A model generated the notes under the pieces. That model was given only the letters and a program-made list of their open reading frames with translations, searched no databases and was not told where the DNA came from. Source: Druceiella hillmani (lineage: Eukaryota; Arthropoda; Insecta; Lepidoptera; Hepialidae). Taken from it: a stretch of DNA of 64,000 bases. Made by a program: the position numbers and the translations under genes. The stretch's first letter is position 1. Each line of letters starts with the position of its first letter. Location: assembly GCA_039881145.1 (NCBI GenBank), contig JAYKKI010000015.1, positions 27,369,501-27,433,500 of the forward strand, in the 5' to 3' direction. Positions 39,386 through 51,025 of this stretch are shown piece by piece.

Positions 39386-41280
39386 TCAAAGCATATTTAC
39401 AAATTGTAACAGAATTATTACGTACGATAATAAAACGCTACCAGCACTAAGGATCAAAGGAGCCTTCAAATCAAAGAAACCCAACGCCGTAAATTTTTCA
39501 ATTTCGCCTTCTTCTAAAAGTCCCTCTATATCGTTAATATGTTTACGTGACGCTGAAAATGAAAGAAAATAACTTGAAGAATTACAAAGAATAAATGTTC
39601 CTTACATTATTGTGAATATTCAATTACTTAATTTAATGTTCAAAGTTCCATAATGTTCCAAAATAATAGTAACACTTTTCTAATAAATATATGCTTCGAA
39701 TAAATTGTAGAATGTATAATTTCAAGTTAAAAATCACAGAAAACGACCGAATGGATATATTACTGAGAACGATAAGATTCTCGGTGATTTGCTTAGTTGG
39801 TCGTGAAAAATATTGGAAATTGTAGATTGTTATTTTTATCACATTAGGAAGTTTTTTCTCATAATTTCATATTTACTATTGTATCAAAAATTAAGAAATA
39901 TTTATTTTTAAACGGTTTATCGCCCTTCAGTCAGCATAATTTAAATATTTGCTAAAAAGGAGGGAAACTATTTAAATTATATTTATCTTCTATTTAATGA
40001 AGCACTGAATGGGAAAATTTACAAAGACTAACTTTAACATATTGATATAATATTCTCGTATATTTAACTACATTTTAAAAACTCTATCTCCATTTGTTGC
40101 AATGATTTCTTTCACAAAATTTTAAATCTTTTATCACGTAATTTTTTCTTGCATTATTAATTAAATGCTTTGCAAGGTTTTTTGTGTATTAGAATGATTG
40201 AAAATATTCACTAAAAGTGTAATATCGGAAAATTTTGCAATGATATAAAATTGATTGCAGTATGCAACAAAACAAACAGAAAATAAAGTTCTATTACCAG
40301 GTTAACGGCTTACAAAATGTATTATAGTAATATCTCATTAGCCATCTTTTAGTAAATTATATTAGTGATTTAGCATAATATGAGGTAATAGGATAGATGA
40401 AAAACTATCATAAAGAAAATAATTCCTAGAAGGTTGTTTCCATTATTATTCGTAAATAAATAATCGATAAAAGTAATGAAGCCTTCACAAAAATAATTTA
40501 CGAGTCATTTAAACAGCGTGTTATTTCAAATTTGGAATATATCTAAGAACACAAAAAAAATTTACTTACATTTACTTGTGCCATTCAAGTTGTTAACAAG
40601 TTGAAGTTTTGCAACAACTCGTTTAATCTCTTCAACCTCGACAATTATTTTTTCACAACATATGCACACAAATAGCAGTATGACGCAGTAACGTAGAGAC
40701 GCAATTATGTTAAAATACTCAAAACTACGATAAGTTTTCTAAAAAAATCAATAAAAAAATTGAAATTTTACTATTAGATTTAAAATGCTCATTGTCTTGT
40801 ATTACCTGAGTCATGAAGTGGGTGATGAATTAAAAATTAATTTTCTTTTAAAATTTTGGAAAATAAATTAAAAAATTTACATAAATAGAGCAATAAATGT
40901 TATTTAACGAAGGGTGCAAAGTTTAGTATTTGGACTTCATAGAATTTGGGTGAATTTTGATTATGTTATTTAATTTAATAATATTTTAATAAATTAACTC
41001 ATTTCCACTTTAAGCGAAATGAAATACAAATTCAGAAAACTTGTGAAAAGAAATACAAATTGAAAAAAAAGATGCTGCAACTGTTCTTAGTTGGGCGTAT
41101 CACAGTTTCTTTAAATATTGTGCAGTTATGTTTCTCGAATAATATATATATATTTTTATAACATTAATTCTTGCTCTATATATTTTTATAATAACAATTG
41201 CAGAAACATTATATTTTTCTTAAAATAATATTTCTTTAGTATTTACTATGTTTTCAAAGACATCATAATTGAAAAAAATA

Positions 41281-41319
<39 letters not shown>

Positions 41320-41328
41320 GTATATATT

Positions 41329-41417
<89 letters not shown>

Positions 41418-41421
41418 ATAA

Positions 41422-41501
<80 letters not shown>

Positions 41502-42466
41502 TACAATATTAAATAATTTCAAGACTATTTTACTGAGCAGTGAGAGTGATGGAAAAATATTGAAATAAAAATACACGTACCATATCTTTTATAGCAAAGA
41601 GCATGTCACGAAGTGTAAGTAGCAAAGCGACAAATGTAACAGCAAAATAATTTAAAACCTAGAAAATTTAAATTGGTGATAAATATTTTAAAATCACTTC
41701 AGACACAATCAATTTGCACATTTTTAATTAAACTTATAACCTGAAAACCAAAGTAATCGTTCAGCAGACGACGCACTTCGACGATATTCTCATAGAAAGA
41801 TTTTATTTTAATATATTGGGAATCACTTATTAGGCCGACTGTGAATTTATTACGTTTGTTATTTTTAAAATGAATGAAGACATTATTTAAATAATTATGA
41901 ACGATATTTAATCTCAAGTATACACAGTCGAGCAGGATAATAAAATAAACCAACTCCAAATCCGATAACATAAGTGACAGATAGTAAAATAATATACGTA
42001 TTAATGAACAGAATGAAACATTCACAAATTCTACACACATGACTGTAATGCTAAAAGCTAACCACAAGGTGACACCAAAAATACTTCGTAGTTTAGTTTT
42101 GTGTCCTATTATTTTCATGTATTTTTTATCAAAATTGCGATCAATTTGGTTGAGTTTATTTATTGATTGCACATGAATTCCTTTTTGCCATAAAATATCT
42201 CTCATTCGAATTGAAGTAGAAATAATAAGAACAAAAGTGAAGAAAATATTTGTTAAGAAATCTTTGTCGAGGTAGAACGAACATAAAGAATATGTCGAGT
42301 ATAACGTAAAAAGTATATTGTAAATTTTCTGTGACCATATCTTCACGGAATGGGCGGGCATACCCTTAGAGTTTATTTTAAATGAACCCAAAATTGATTG
42401 AAAGAAGTTAAAAAGAAAGAGGGAGTTCTCTAGGCCGTAGTTATATCCACTTTCGTCAGTATCCAT
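39386..42466 (-). CDS. Gr: Gustatory receptor GrB, complete, 4 exons, 379 aa (paralogue of GrA)
   Basis: Second copy of the GrA receptor. Exons on the minus strand: 42466-41741, 41658-41581, 40738-40570 and 39552-39386, with lengths 726, 78, 169 and 167, identical to GrA. Donors and acceptors are all intact (CAG/GTTATA, TTCTAG/, ATG/GTACGT, TTTTTTTAG/, AAAT/GTAAGT, ATTTTCAG/) and there is no frame break. My comparison by eye gives 34 differences in 242 residues in exon 1, 7 of 26 in exon 2, 9 of 56 in exon 3 and 4 of 54 in exon 4, so about 86% identity. The differences cluster at residues 57-80. Intron 2 lacks the fold-back element found in GrA but has a (TA)n tract of about 225 bases. The conserved upstream sequence (42467-42850 against 7913-8275) suggests that the promoter was duplicated too. 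Probably a functional receptor with altered ligand specificity; that last point is inference. Confidence 0.93.
41278..41503. repeat. Expanded TA tract in GrB intron 2
   Basis: About 225 bases of TA with scattered TAAA and TGTA interruptions, several of them symmetric. The Tyr-Ile ORFs on both strands are artefacts. Confidence 0.97.
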
Positions 42467-43756
42467 TTTGTAGTGTTAATAGTTTAATGTGAGACTTATA
42501 ATTGAATGTGCTTTCTAAAGGTATCGAACAATTGTACACTTAACTGATTGTTTACTAAATTTGGGTTCAAGTCATCTATCAAAGGCTAATTTTGTAAGTG
42601 TTTATGTCTATTGACGTTGAAATTATTAATATCTATAAAACAATTTTACGTCTTCTTAATATAACTGATTAATTTATAATGCTTTACAAAATTATGACCA
42701 TTTTATAAGTATATTTGAAATATTCCATTTTCCAAATGAACATTAAAGCTAATGACCAAAGTACTCTTTACCAACTATCAATACAGTTCATTTAAGTGTT
42801 AGAAAATCTTGAGCGGAATTTTAAACAGTAATGTTACTTTAATAATTTGGTTTATAACATTATACAAATGCAGGAATTGTTTTTATTTTGATTTTCAAAG
42901 AAAAAATATCAAGTCGGAGACAATACAGATGGCCCTTTAATCAATTTCATGCATAAATAGTATATAATATTTAACTAAGTTAAAAACGATCTATCTTGCA
43001 ACATTTACTTTCAGCCAGAAATTTGCGTCCTTAACAGACATAAAAGTGTCCAAGTGCGTATCGAACACATTTAGATTTCTGTAGTCTTTTGCCGGCTCGT
43101 GCTCAATGGTAAAGCGAAGTACAGACCTCGTAATATGACCAGGTATTTATGCAAAGCATTACCATCCTAATCGTCATCTATAAAATGTATATATAACCTA
43201 TCATACTATGTGCGATTACTTTGTAGATATTTTGACTTACGCAATTGTAAAGATGAAAGGGAAAGACGGGCGTGAGATTCATTATATTTCACAATATTTT
43301 GGAGACTCTTTCAGAAAGATGCCGTATGAGAATATATTATCCGAGATTTTCGTTTGCATTTTGAAAAGCCTTAAGAACTTAAGAAAATAGAAATAACTTT
43401 TCTCTTCTTCTGTACATTTAAATAATTTAACTACGTCTTTATATTCGTTATCATTGATTTTGATTTTAAATTGGAAGATTTATGATGCGTAACATCATAG
43501 ATCTTCCCCAAATAGAAACGACGAAATTATAAGGCTATAATTTCGTCATTTCTATTCTGCCATTCGGCTAGGGAATTAAAAATTCATTGGTAACCTCTAA
43601 AAAATACACCGTTATAAACCGTTACAAAATTGACAATTAAATACACATAAAATTAAAGGATTTTATAGGAGATAAAATAACAGACATTTACTAGATTCAA
43701 TATTATAAGGCTAAACGTAAAATTCACAACCGCAAATGGGGATGTGTATGTTCGTA

Positions 43757-44193
43757 TCCGCACACACACCTGCGTGCGTGCGAGCGTGCGCGTGTGCGTG
43801 CGTGCGTGAGAGCGTCCGTGCTTCCGTGCGTGCGTGCCTGTGTGCGTGCGCTCGTGCATGCGTGCGTGCGTGTGCGTGAGTGCGTGCTTGCATGCGTGCG
43901 TGTGTGCGTGGGTTCGAGTGTGCGTGGTTGCGGGCGTGTGCGCATGCCAGCGTACGTGCGTGCATTCGTGCATGCATGCGTTCATGCGTGGATACGTACG
44001 AGTGAGCTTGCGTATATGCAAACGTGCGTGCGGCCGTACGTGCCAGCTCGCGTGCGTGCGCGCTTGTGAGAGCGCGTGCGTGCTTGCGTGCACGTCTGGG
44101 TGCGCGCGCGCGTATGCATGCGAGTGTGCGTGCGAGTGCGCGTACGCGTATACGTGTGTGTGCACGTGTATGTATATTGGTGTGTGTGTGTGA
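43757..44193. repeat. GT/GC-rich alternating purine-pyrimidine tract
   Basis: About 440 bases built from GTGC, GCGT and GTGT steps, almost strictly alternating purine and pyrimidine and much richer in GC than anything nearby. Copy A has only a short CA/TG microsatellite at this point (8683-8720). The long ORFs in every frame here (Thr-His-Ala-Arg or Val-Arg-Ala-Cys runs) are repeat artefacts. Confidence 0.95.
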
Positions 44194-44227
44194 AAATATA
44201 GCGTATTTATAAAAACAGTACCAGGTG

Positions 44228-44244
44228 ACCGAGCAATGCTCGGT
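44228..44244. repeat. Short hairpin followed by TTATTTCAAGTTT
   Basis: ACCGAGCA and TGCTCGGT pair around one base. The sequence after it, TTATTTCAAGTTTCCCG, shares its start with the flank of the hairpin at 60185-60219. It lies between the GT-rich tract and the polypyrimidine tract and may be the end of a transposon. Confidence 0.65.
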
Positions 44245-44309
44245 TTATTTCAAGTTTCCCGTAGGAACGTGAAATTGCTTGGTTCGTGGTATTAGATTTA
44301 GTATTAGAT

Positions 44310-45086
44310 TTTCTTCTCTTTCCCCGTCCCTTCCCCTTCCCCTTTGCCCTTACTTTCTTTTTCGTTCTCGCCTTCCCATCCGCCTTCTCGTCCGCTCTCG
44401 CGTTCAACTTCGCGTTCGCGTTCGCCCTGTTTCGCCTTCCACTTCCTCTTCGCCTTCCACTACACCTTCTCATTTCCCTTCCCTACTTCTCATCTTCACC
44501 TCCCTCTTCCCCTTCCCCGTCCCTTTCCCTTCACCTTCCACTCCCCTCCATCTCACCCTCCCCTTCCCCGTCTCCTTCCCTTCCGCTCCCCCTTCCATTT
44601 CCCTTCCCTTTCCCCGCCCCCTCCCCTTTCGCACCCCTTATCTTTCTCTTCCACTCCCCTTCCCCTTCTCTTCCGCTCCCATTCCTCCTCTCTTCTGCTT
44701 ACCCTTCCCCTTCCCTTCCGGTAACCCCTTTCCTTCCGGTTCCCCTTCCCCTTCCCTTACGCTCCTCCTTCCCTTCCGCTTCCCCTTCCCTTTCGGTCCC
44801 CATTCCCCTTCTCTTCCGCTTCCTCTTCCCTTCCCTTCTGCTTCCCCTTCCCCTTCCCTTCCGCTCCCCCTTCTCCTTACCTTTCTTTTCCCTTACCTTC
44901 CACTTCCTCTTCACATACCCCTTTCCCACCCCTCTCACCACCCCTTCCCCTCACCTCACGCTCCTCCTCTACTCCCTTACCCCTACACCCCCCCCTTCCC
45001 CTTCCACTTCCTCTTCCACTTCCCCTCACTTACCCCTACCTTCCCCTTCGCCTCCTTTACCCCTACCCTCCCCTTCCCCTCCCATT
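44310..45086. repeat. Polypyrimidine (CCCTTCC-type) tract
   Basis: About 780 bases with nearly all C and T on the plus strand, a degenerate repeat of CCCCTTCC, CTTCCGCT and related units. Overlapping ORFs of 284 and 278 residues (Pro-Ser-Leu-Phe runs) are artefacts of the repeat. Such homopurine-homopyrimidine mirror-like DNA can form triplexes. Confidence 0.95.
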
Positions 45087-45352
45087 GTGAGATATATACT
45101 AGGCAATATACTTGTAGGGTAAAAAAATTATAGGTTCCCAACTAATAAAGTTGCAATCACAGTTCACGAATTTATTTTAATTTTCACAAAGTTGTTTAAA
45201 CTTAAAATAATAATTGGCAATTTTCTCAATGCTTCTAAAAATACCTGTAATTCTAAAAGTACATAACGTAGATAATTTTAGGATTTTTTCAAGAACTATC
45301 AACTTGGCCTATCTCCTATTTTTGGCTTGACGTCGAATTTTGGGACACCAGT

Positions 45353-45363
45353 ATATATATGAG

Positions 45364-45441
<78 letters not shown>

Positions 45442-45469
45442 TGCATATATATATGTATATATATATATA
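45353..45469. repeat. (TA)n microsatellite closing the copy B insertion
   Basis: TA run with a few TG and CA steps, followed by ACGCACACAAATACATA, which matches copy A after its own TA run at 8767. Confidence 0.95.
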
Positions 45470-45772
45470 AACGCACACAAATACATATGTATATATTGTT
45501 TGTTTACCAATATTAAACGTTTTATTATTTAATTTAATATATTATACAAATATTTATATATTATGATATATTATTTTCACGTAGGAATGTCAGGATACAA
45601 GTTAAACTGATACTTGGAAAACTAGCTTTTTCTATTTCACTATGACTTCTATCTGTTTTTCCCCGTAGGTAATAAATAAATAAAGAGGTACGCAAACAGC
45701 ATTGTTAAAATTAAGTTCCCATTATCTAGCTTCAACTGGGCAACAAAACAAAAAAATTGAGTTTTGAAATAC

Positions 45773-46069
45773 GTTTATTGTAAAATTTATATCAATGAAA
45801 AGCACCCGTAGTTTAATCAAATACAAGGTCAATTTCGCATAACTGGCGACGACGTCTACCTGCTTACAGTCTGAACTGGTACTAATAAATTGAAATATGA
45901 ATTTATTGCGAAAAATAATCAAATCTGGAAAGATAACATGGAATCAAATTTAGTGAAATTTTATCAAAACTGTATGCTTCCAGAATTGGTGGATCCTCGG
46001 TTATCGAGATCTATGAAATTAAGAGGTCAGTCATCACATTCCATTACTGCTAAAACTAAGACTTTTTAA
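45773..46069 (+). pseudogene. YqaJ-like exonuclease fragment, copy B, with nonsense changes
   Basis: Duplicated counterpart of the fragment at 9062-9349. The same frame is readable (QIQGQF, TNKLKYEF, FYQNCMLPELVDPR, SRSMKLRG) but two tryptophan codons of copy A are stops here: TGG to TAG in the HPW segment and TGG to TGA in the VWTGT segment. The last 15 residues differ from copy A because of small indels. The block from NMES to KLRG is otherwise almost unchanged. This is a pseudogene fragment. Confidence 0.65.
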
Positions 46070-47539
46070 GATTTTGAAAGCGAGAAACTAAAAATTATGA
46101 GAATAAAAGTGTGTCATGTGAGGCCCGACCCTTTATAGCCATTTCTTACAATTTATATTTTCGAAATGAAAAAAAAATACTAATGGTTGCTGAATTAATT
46201 AAAGTGAGTACTTAATAAAAAGCTTTCACTTTGACAAATATAAATACAAAAGAAAATGTTTTGCAAGTAAAGTTTTGTTCATAAATTTCATTTTAATTAG
46301 AGAATTTCGCATTTTGGGGAAATGTAAACTTTACTCGTTTTGGAGATGAACATGACATCGCACATGTGATGGTGAGAAAGGAAAAAGCGTCAGGAGGAAA
46401 TTTGGTATATTAAGTAATTAGTACTTCACGCGTCTTATAATGTTTTTTTCGTGTTTTAATTTCCCTCGAATGTGAGTGAGATATGTTTTCACGGGAGTCA
46501 CGAACGAGGTTTCTTTAGGACTCATAGTATTAAATATTAAAAGAGTTTAAAAATAATTTCGCTGCGGTTTTGCTATTATTTTGATTTTTATATTGTTGGA
46601 GGCTGAATACGATCAACGCCGTAACTAGCTACTACTGCCTCGATAAAGCCACATGTAGAAATTAGAATCATCGTACACGGTTTTTCTGGTTAGCTGACCA
46701 GGTCAAACGATTAAATTTAAATTAAAACTGGAATAATATTATTATTATTGTTTCGACATCATTTTAATAATACAAAATAAATTAAATCAGTTGTCAAATA
46801 AATAATATATAAAACAAGTATATTAATGTTATTTATAATTGCAACAAATTTATAGCCTATGCGCGTTGTCAAGATATGGCGAATAGATTATACGTTTGGT
46901 GCACACCAACCAGCGGCGTCGCTACGCGTGTATTGGTAATTTTACGACTAGTACATATTTGTTCTCGAGCGATTCCTAAATGTAATTTCGTCAATTAGTT
47001 TAATTATTTCCAAAATCGTTTGGTGTATGGCAACTAAGTGGTTATGACAAATTAAACCATCTGAGTAATATCTATAAATTTGATCACACAGTTAGTTTGG
47101 GTTTTCATTGAGAAATAAATCGATAACTAAATTATTAACATAGAAAGTTGTCTCGATGGAATCGAATGACAAGAGTAAGTTATTCGATGGCAGTAAACGA
47201 TAATTGCATTTACCACTTATCCAAATGTACAGTCTGATATTAATCACAATTGCCAATAAAACAATAGAAAATAAACCTAGGAATATTACCTACCTGTGAA
47301 ACTGAGTGAGTTTTATACACATAATGATATTTTTTATTTAATTATTCAATTGTTTCTGAAAATTGTGCATTAGCAATTTTCAGATTTTATTAAAAATAAT
47401 TTGAGATGAAAACTATAATTTCCAGAATTGTTTCACTTTTAATTTGTTTTTATTACCTTATTTGGTAAATAAAGATAAATTGATAAACAAAATGCATTTT
47501 GTTGAAATATTTATTGACTTATATTTTTGGCAATAGGAA

Positions 47540-47742
<203 letters not shown>

Positions 47743-47769
47743 ATACATGTACTAAAATAGTAACAGTGT

Positions 47770-48133
47770 AGTAGAATGATAATAGAAGACAGAGAACCTG
47801 TTTTTAGATTTGTTGCCCGTCTGTCTATCTGTCTGTGTGTTAACTGACTTAATGAAATTTGGTATGGTAATAATGTATATCCTCGAACAAAATAAAGGAT
47901 ACTTTTTATCTGAATATAATAAATAAAAAAACCCTGACTTCATGCATATTACGACATTGGTACTTCCAATACCATATATAAGATCTATTAGCGTTTTCAG
48001 TACATTTTACCCTCTTAGATATATTACGATATGGTATTGCCAACGCCATCTGTATTGTATCGATATTTATCTATCCATCACCAACAATATTCAGCAATGA
48101 ATTCCACGTGACCAAATCGCAGGCACTGCTAGT
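47770..48133 (+). mobile_element. Insect interspersed repeat, copy B
   Basis: Duplicated version of 11160-11513 with the same blocks (GTCTGTGTG, AATGAAATTTGGTATGG, AAGGATACTTTTTATC, GACCAAATCGCAGGCACTGC then TAGTATAT). Somewhat more decayed. Confidence 0.6.
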
Positions 48134-48139
48134 ATATTA

Positions 48140-48360
48140 TATATATCCACTCGCAATAATGGCTGTCTCCATTTTAGTTGAAGAACCGGTATAAATTTTA
48201 AAGCAAGTATATGACAGAGGCTCAAAGTCTTTGTGGGGCGACCTGTGTGGAAAGTGAAATGGTACTTATTTTTTACTACAGTGATCATTGATACACCGTT
48301 TTCGTCTACACTGCCAATGGGTTTTGCATATTCTGCTTCTTCTCTTGCCGCCTCAAACAT
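48140..48360 (-). pseudogene. Mutator-like transposase domain fragment, copy B
   Basis: Counterpart of 11720-12090 in duplication copy B. It opens MFEAAREEAEYAKPIGSVDE and then NGVSMITVV, closer to the expected VDxDGxPxITVV pattern than copy A. A deletion then removes the WxKR segment and joins VV directly to KNKYHF, and the frame shifts after that. Clearly non-functional. Confidence 0.6.
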
Positions 48361-49475
48361 GAAATGCTCTGCTGCTTGTTCCCACTATTTGCAAATGGTA
48401 TCATAACAAGAGTTTTACAGTCTTAAAGTGAAATATCGACATGACATAAAACTGTATTTAAAAGTGTACCATTACTAATAGACACTATACCAACAACAGC
48501 TTCTTGTTTTATATCCGTTTTCGACTAACATTTCCGTGTTGCTTCTAGATCAAAGTTCCCACCACACATATCGCAAATAAGTGTAAAATTTTAATATAAG
48601 CCTGTTCTCTTTTCTCTTGCAGTACGTATGTGAAATATACCACAATCGAAAAGAGAATTGTATCTACTAATAAATAAAAAATGTTCCGTTAAAAAAAATT
48701 TATATTTATTATTCTTTTACCTTTCAAATTAAAAATGATCTCATTAGGATCGTCCGGTAAATTGAAAATACGGTTTATAAATACATTACAACTAAAATGG
48801 GAGTAAGAATTATACAGATCTAAAAAAAAGTGACTTTTCTAATACTTTCTATGTCTGCTGAAACGCTTATTTCTCCGCGTCTGTAATAAAACGTAAATAT
48901 CTTACCATATTTTTCATAAGCGTAAAAACATGGTGTATATTTAAAAAATTATGACAACTTGGATCATTGCTATAAGTTTCCTATAATATTTACGTGTGCT
49001 TCTAAAAGCTATATTTTCAAAATTTTAGGTTCAGTGCACAGGCACATTTTCAGGCACATTCTTGCATTTTTTAGCATGTCTCCGAAGATTTTATACCTAA
49101 AATCATGAAAAAACTTTATAATCAATCCTTTCAAATACGATATGTTACAAAAATATATAATTTAAAAAAGTTTCGAGTAATTTGACCCTCCCCACGGAAA
49201 TTTCCATATAAATATTCTACAGTGAAAGCTATTGAAATATGTGTGGGATAATATGCTTTACTACTATGACAAATCACAAGTTTCTACGTCAAATACTCGT
49301 AGTTTCTAAGAATAACAGCTGTGACACGAAATAAATAACTTCTTTCTGGCTGAACGCAACTGCTCTCTTGAATATCCAGTTTGATGGGAAATCTAAAATA
49401 AATAATAACTAGTTTTAACTAACAAACTCTACACATTATTAATTACGTCTGATAATGTTATTAAGCGAACACATA

Positions 49476-49498
49476 TGTATGTATGTGTGTGTGTGTGC

Positions 49499-49581
<83 letters not shown>
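49476..49581. repeat. (TG)n/(TA)n microsatellite
   Basis: GTATGTATGTGTGTGTGTGC then about 80 bases of TA. Confidence 0.95.
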
Positions 49582-50077
49582 AATTTTAATTTTAATAGAT
49601 ATTAAGATATAAAATATTTCAAATAGATAAATTTATTTACCTTGAATACGAATGGTCAATCCAACTATAATTACATTACTAGTGTAGCCGATATCGCAAA
49701 TATTTTTTTCTTACCAAACAAGCGCACCTCGGAGCGTTATGAAAAGCCATTGTCTTTAAAGTAATATTTATATGAACGATTGCTACTATATTTTCGTTGA
49801 GTTAATATTTTGCATTTTCTATTTAACTATTGCGTCAACCTAAATTATTTTTTCGACAAAATAAAAAAGGGGAAATGAGCATTTTATGTTTTTTTCGCAT
49901 TTCAAACTCTATGACACATCCACCACTTATTTAGTCAACTGTCTATAGATTGGTTTCTTTAATAACCAGCGTGCCATCATCAAATTTAGAGTCAGTATTA
50001 TGTACAATCATAAAATAAATAACAAAAAAAGTTTAAAAAAAACGCAAATAGGAAAAAAACATTTCTTCTCAATTTTC

Positions 50078-51025
50078 GAAGTTCAATTTTGAATTGGGTT
50101 GAGTTGAGTTGGATTGGGTTAGCTTGCGTTTTCCTTATATTGGATTTGGTTGTAATAGGTTGAGTTTGGTTGGGTTGAATTTAGCTAGGTTGGGTTAGAT
50201 TGAGTTTGGTTGGATTGGTTTGACTTGGATAAATTTGAATTGAGTTTGGTTACGTAGGTTGGGTTGAGTTAGGCTGAGTTTGGCTAGGTTGAGTTAAGAA
50301 AAATCCAATAAAACCTAATGGGTTTTATTGGATTTTTCTTAGGTCGCGTAGGGTCGGATTTGATTTGTTTTACATTGGATTTTATTAGGTTAAATTAACT
50401 AACCCAACTTAACCAGGGTTTGATTTGGTTGAGTCAAGTTGAGTCGGGTTGGTTTGGGTTGGGTTTACTTTGACTTTTTTTTGGGTTGAGTTTCCTTTGG
50501 TTTGGATTGGGTAGGGTAGATTTTTTTCCTTAGATTGAGCTGGTCAAGGTTGAACTGAGTTCGCTGAAGAGCCTTGAGTTGGGTAGGGTTTTGTTGGGTT
50601 AGGTTTGGTTTGCTTTGAGCAAACCCATCCCGGTTTGCTTTGGGTTAGGTTGGGTTGATTTGGATTATGATTGGCTGAATTGTGTAGAGGTTTGTTTCTT
50701 GGGTTTTCTTTAAGTTGGATTGGGTTGAGCTGGGTGAAGTTGGGTTTGCTTTCGATTGGTTTGGTTTTGCTTTGGGCTGGGTTGGGTTTGCCCTAGGTTG
50801 GGTTGGTTTGGCTTGCATTATTTTGCTTTGGGTTGTGTCGGATTAGATTATATTCAATTATATTGGGGTTATTTTGGACTGCATTGAGCTGCGTTTGATT
50901 TGGATTCGGTTGGATTGTTTTGGGTTAGGTTGAGTTTAGTTTGGTTGGGTTTACTTTGAATTGGGTTCAATCGGGTTGTGTTGGACTAGTTTGGGTTTGT
51001 TTTGCATTAGGTTTGCATTGGACTA
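50078..51025. repeat. Degenerate TTGGG/GGTTGAGTT tract
   Basis: About 950 bases of G/T-rich plus strand dominated by TTGGG, TTGAG, GGTTT and TTAGG-like words with no fixed long period. Related to, but not, the insect telomere repeat TTAGG: exact TTAGG units are scattered and not tandem. No gene is supported inside it. Confidence 0.9.
50296..50340. repeat. Perfect inverted repeat (hairpin) inside the G/T tract
   Basis: Arm AAGAAAAATCCAATAAAACC at 50296-50315, loop TAATG, complementary arm at 50321-50340. All 20 pairs match and one more flanking pair extends it. It sits in a tract where the plus strand is otherwise poor in A-C. Confidence 0.95.

Noticed and set aside
41246..41576. Overlapping ORFs of Tyr-Ile repeats on both strands (also at 530-788, 6794-6979, 34190-34465, 47458-47771)
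   Set aside because: Pure (TA)n microsatellite reads as open in several frames; no coding signal.
43653..44212. ORFs of Thr-His-Ala-Arg and Val-Arg-Ala-Cys repeats on both strands
   Set aside because: Artefact of the GTGC repeat, open in nearly every frame and absent from duplication copy A.
44279..45133. Long Pro/Ser/Phe/Leu ORFs of 284 and 278 codons
   Set aside because: C/T-only DNA cannot form stop codons on that strand; overlapping frames are equally open.
50078..51025. Insect telomere array
   Set aside because: Exact TTAGG is not tandem; the tract is mostly TTGGG and TTGAG words, degenerate, with unique sequence on both sides.
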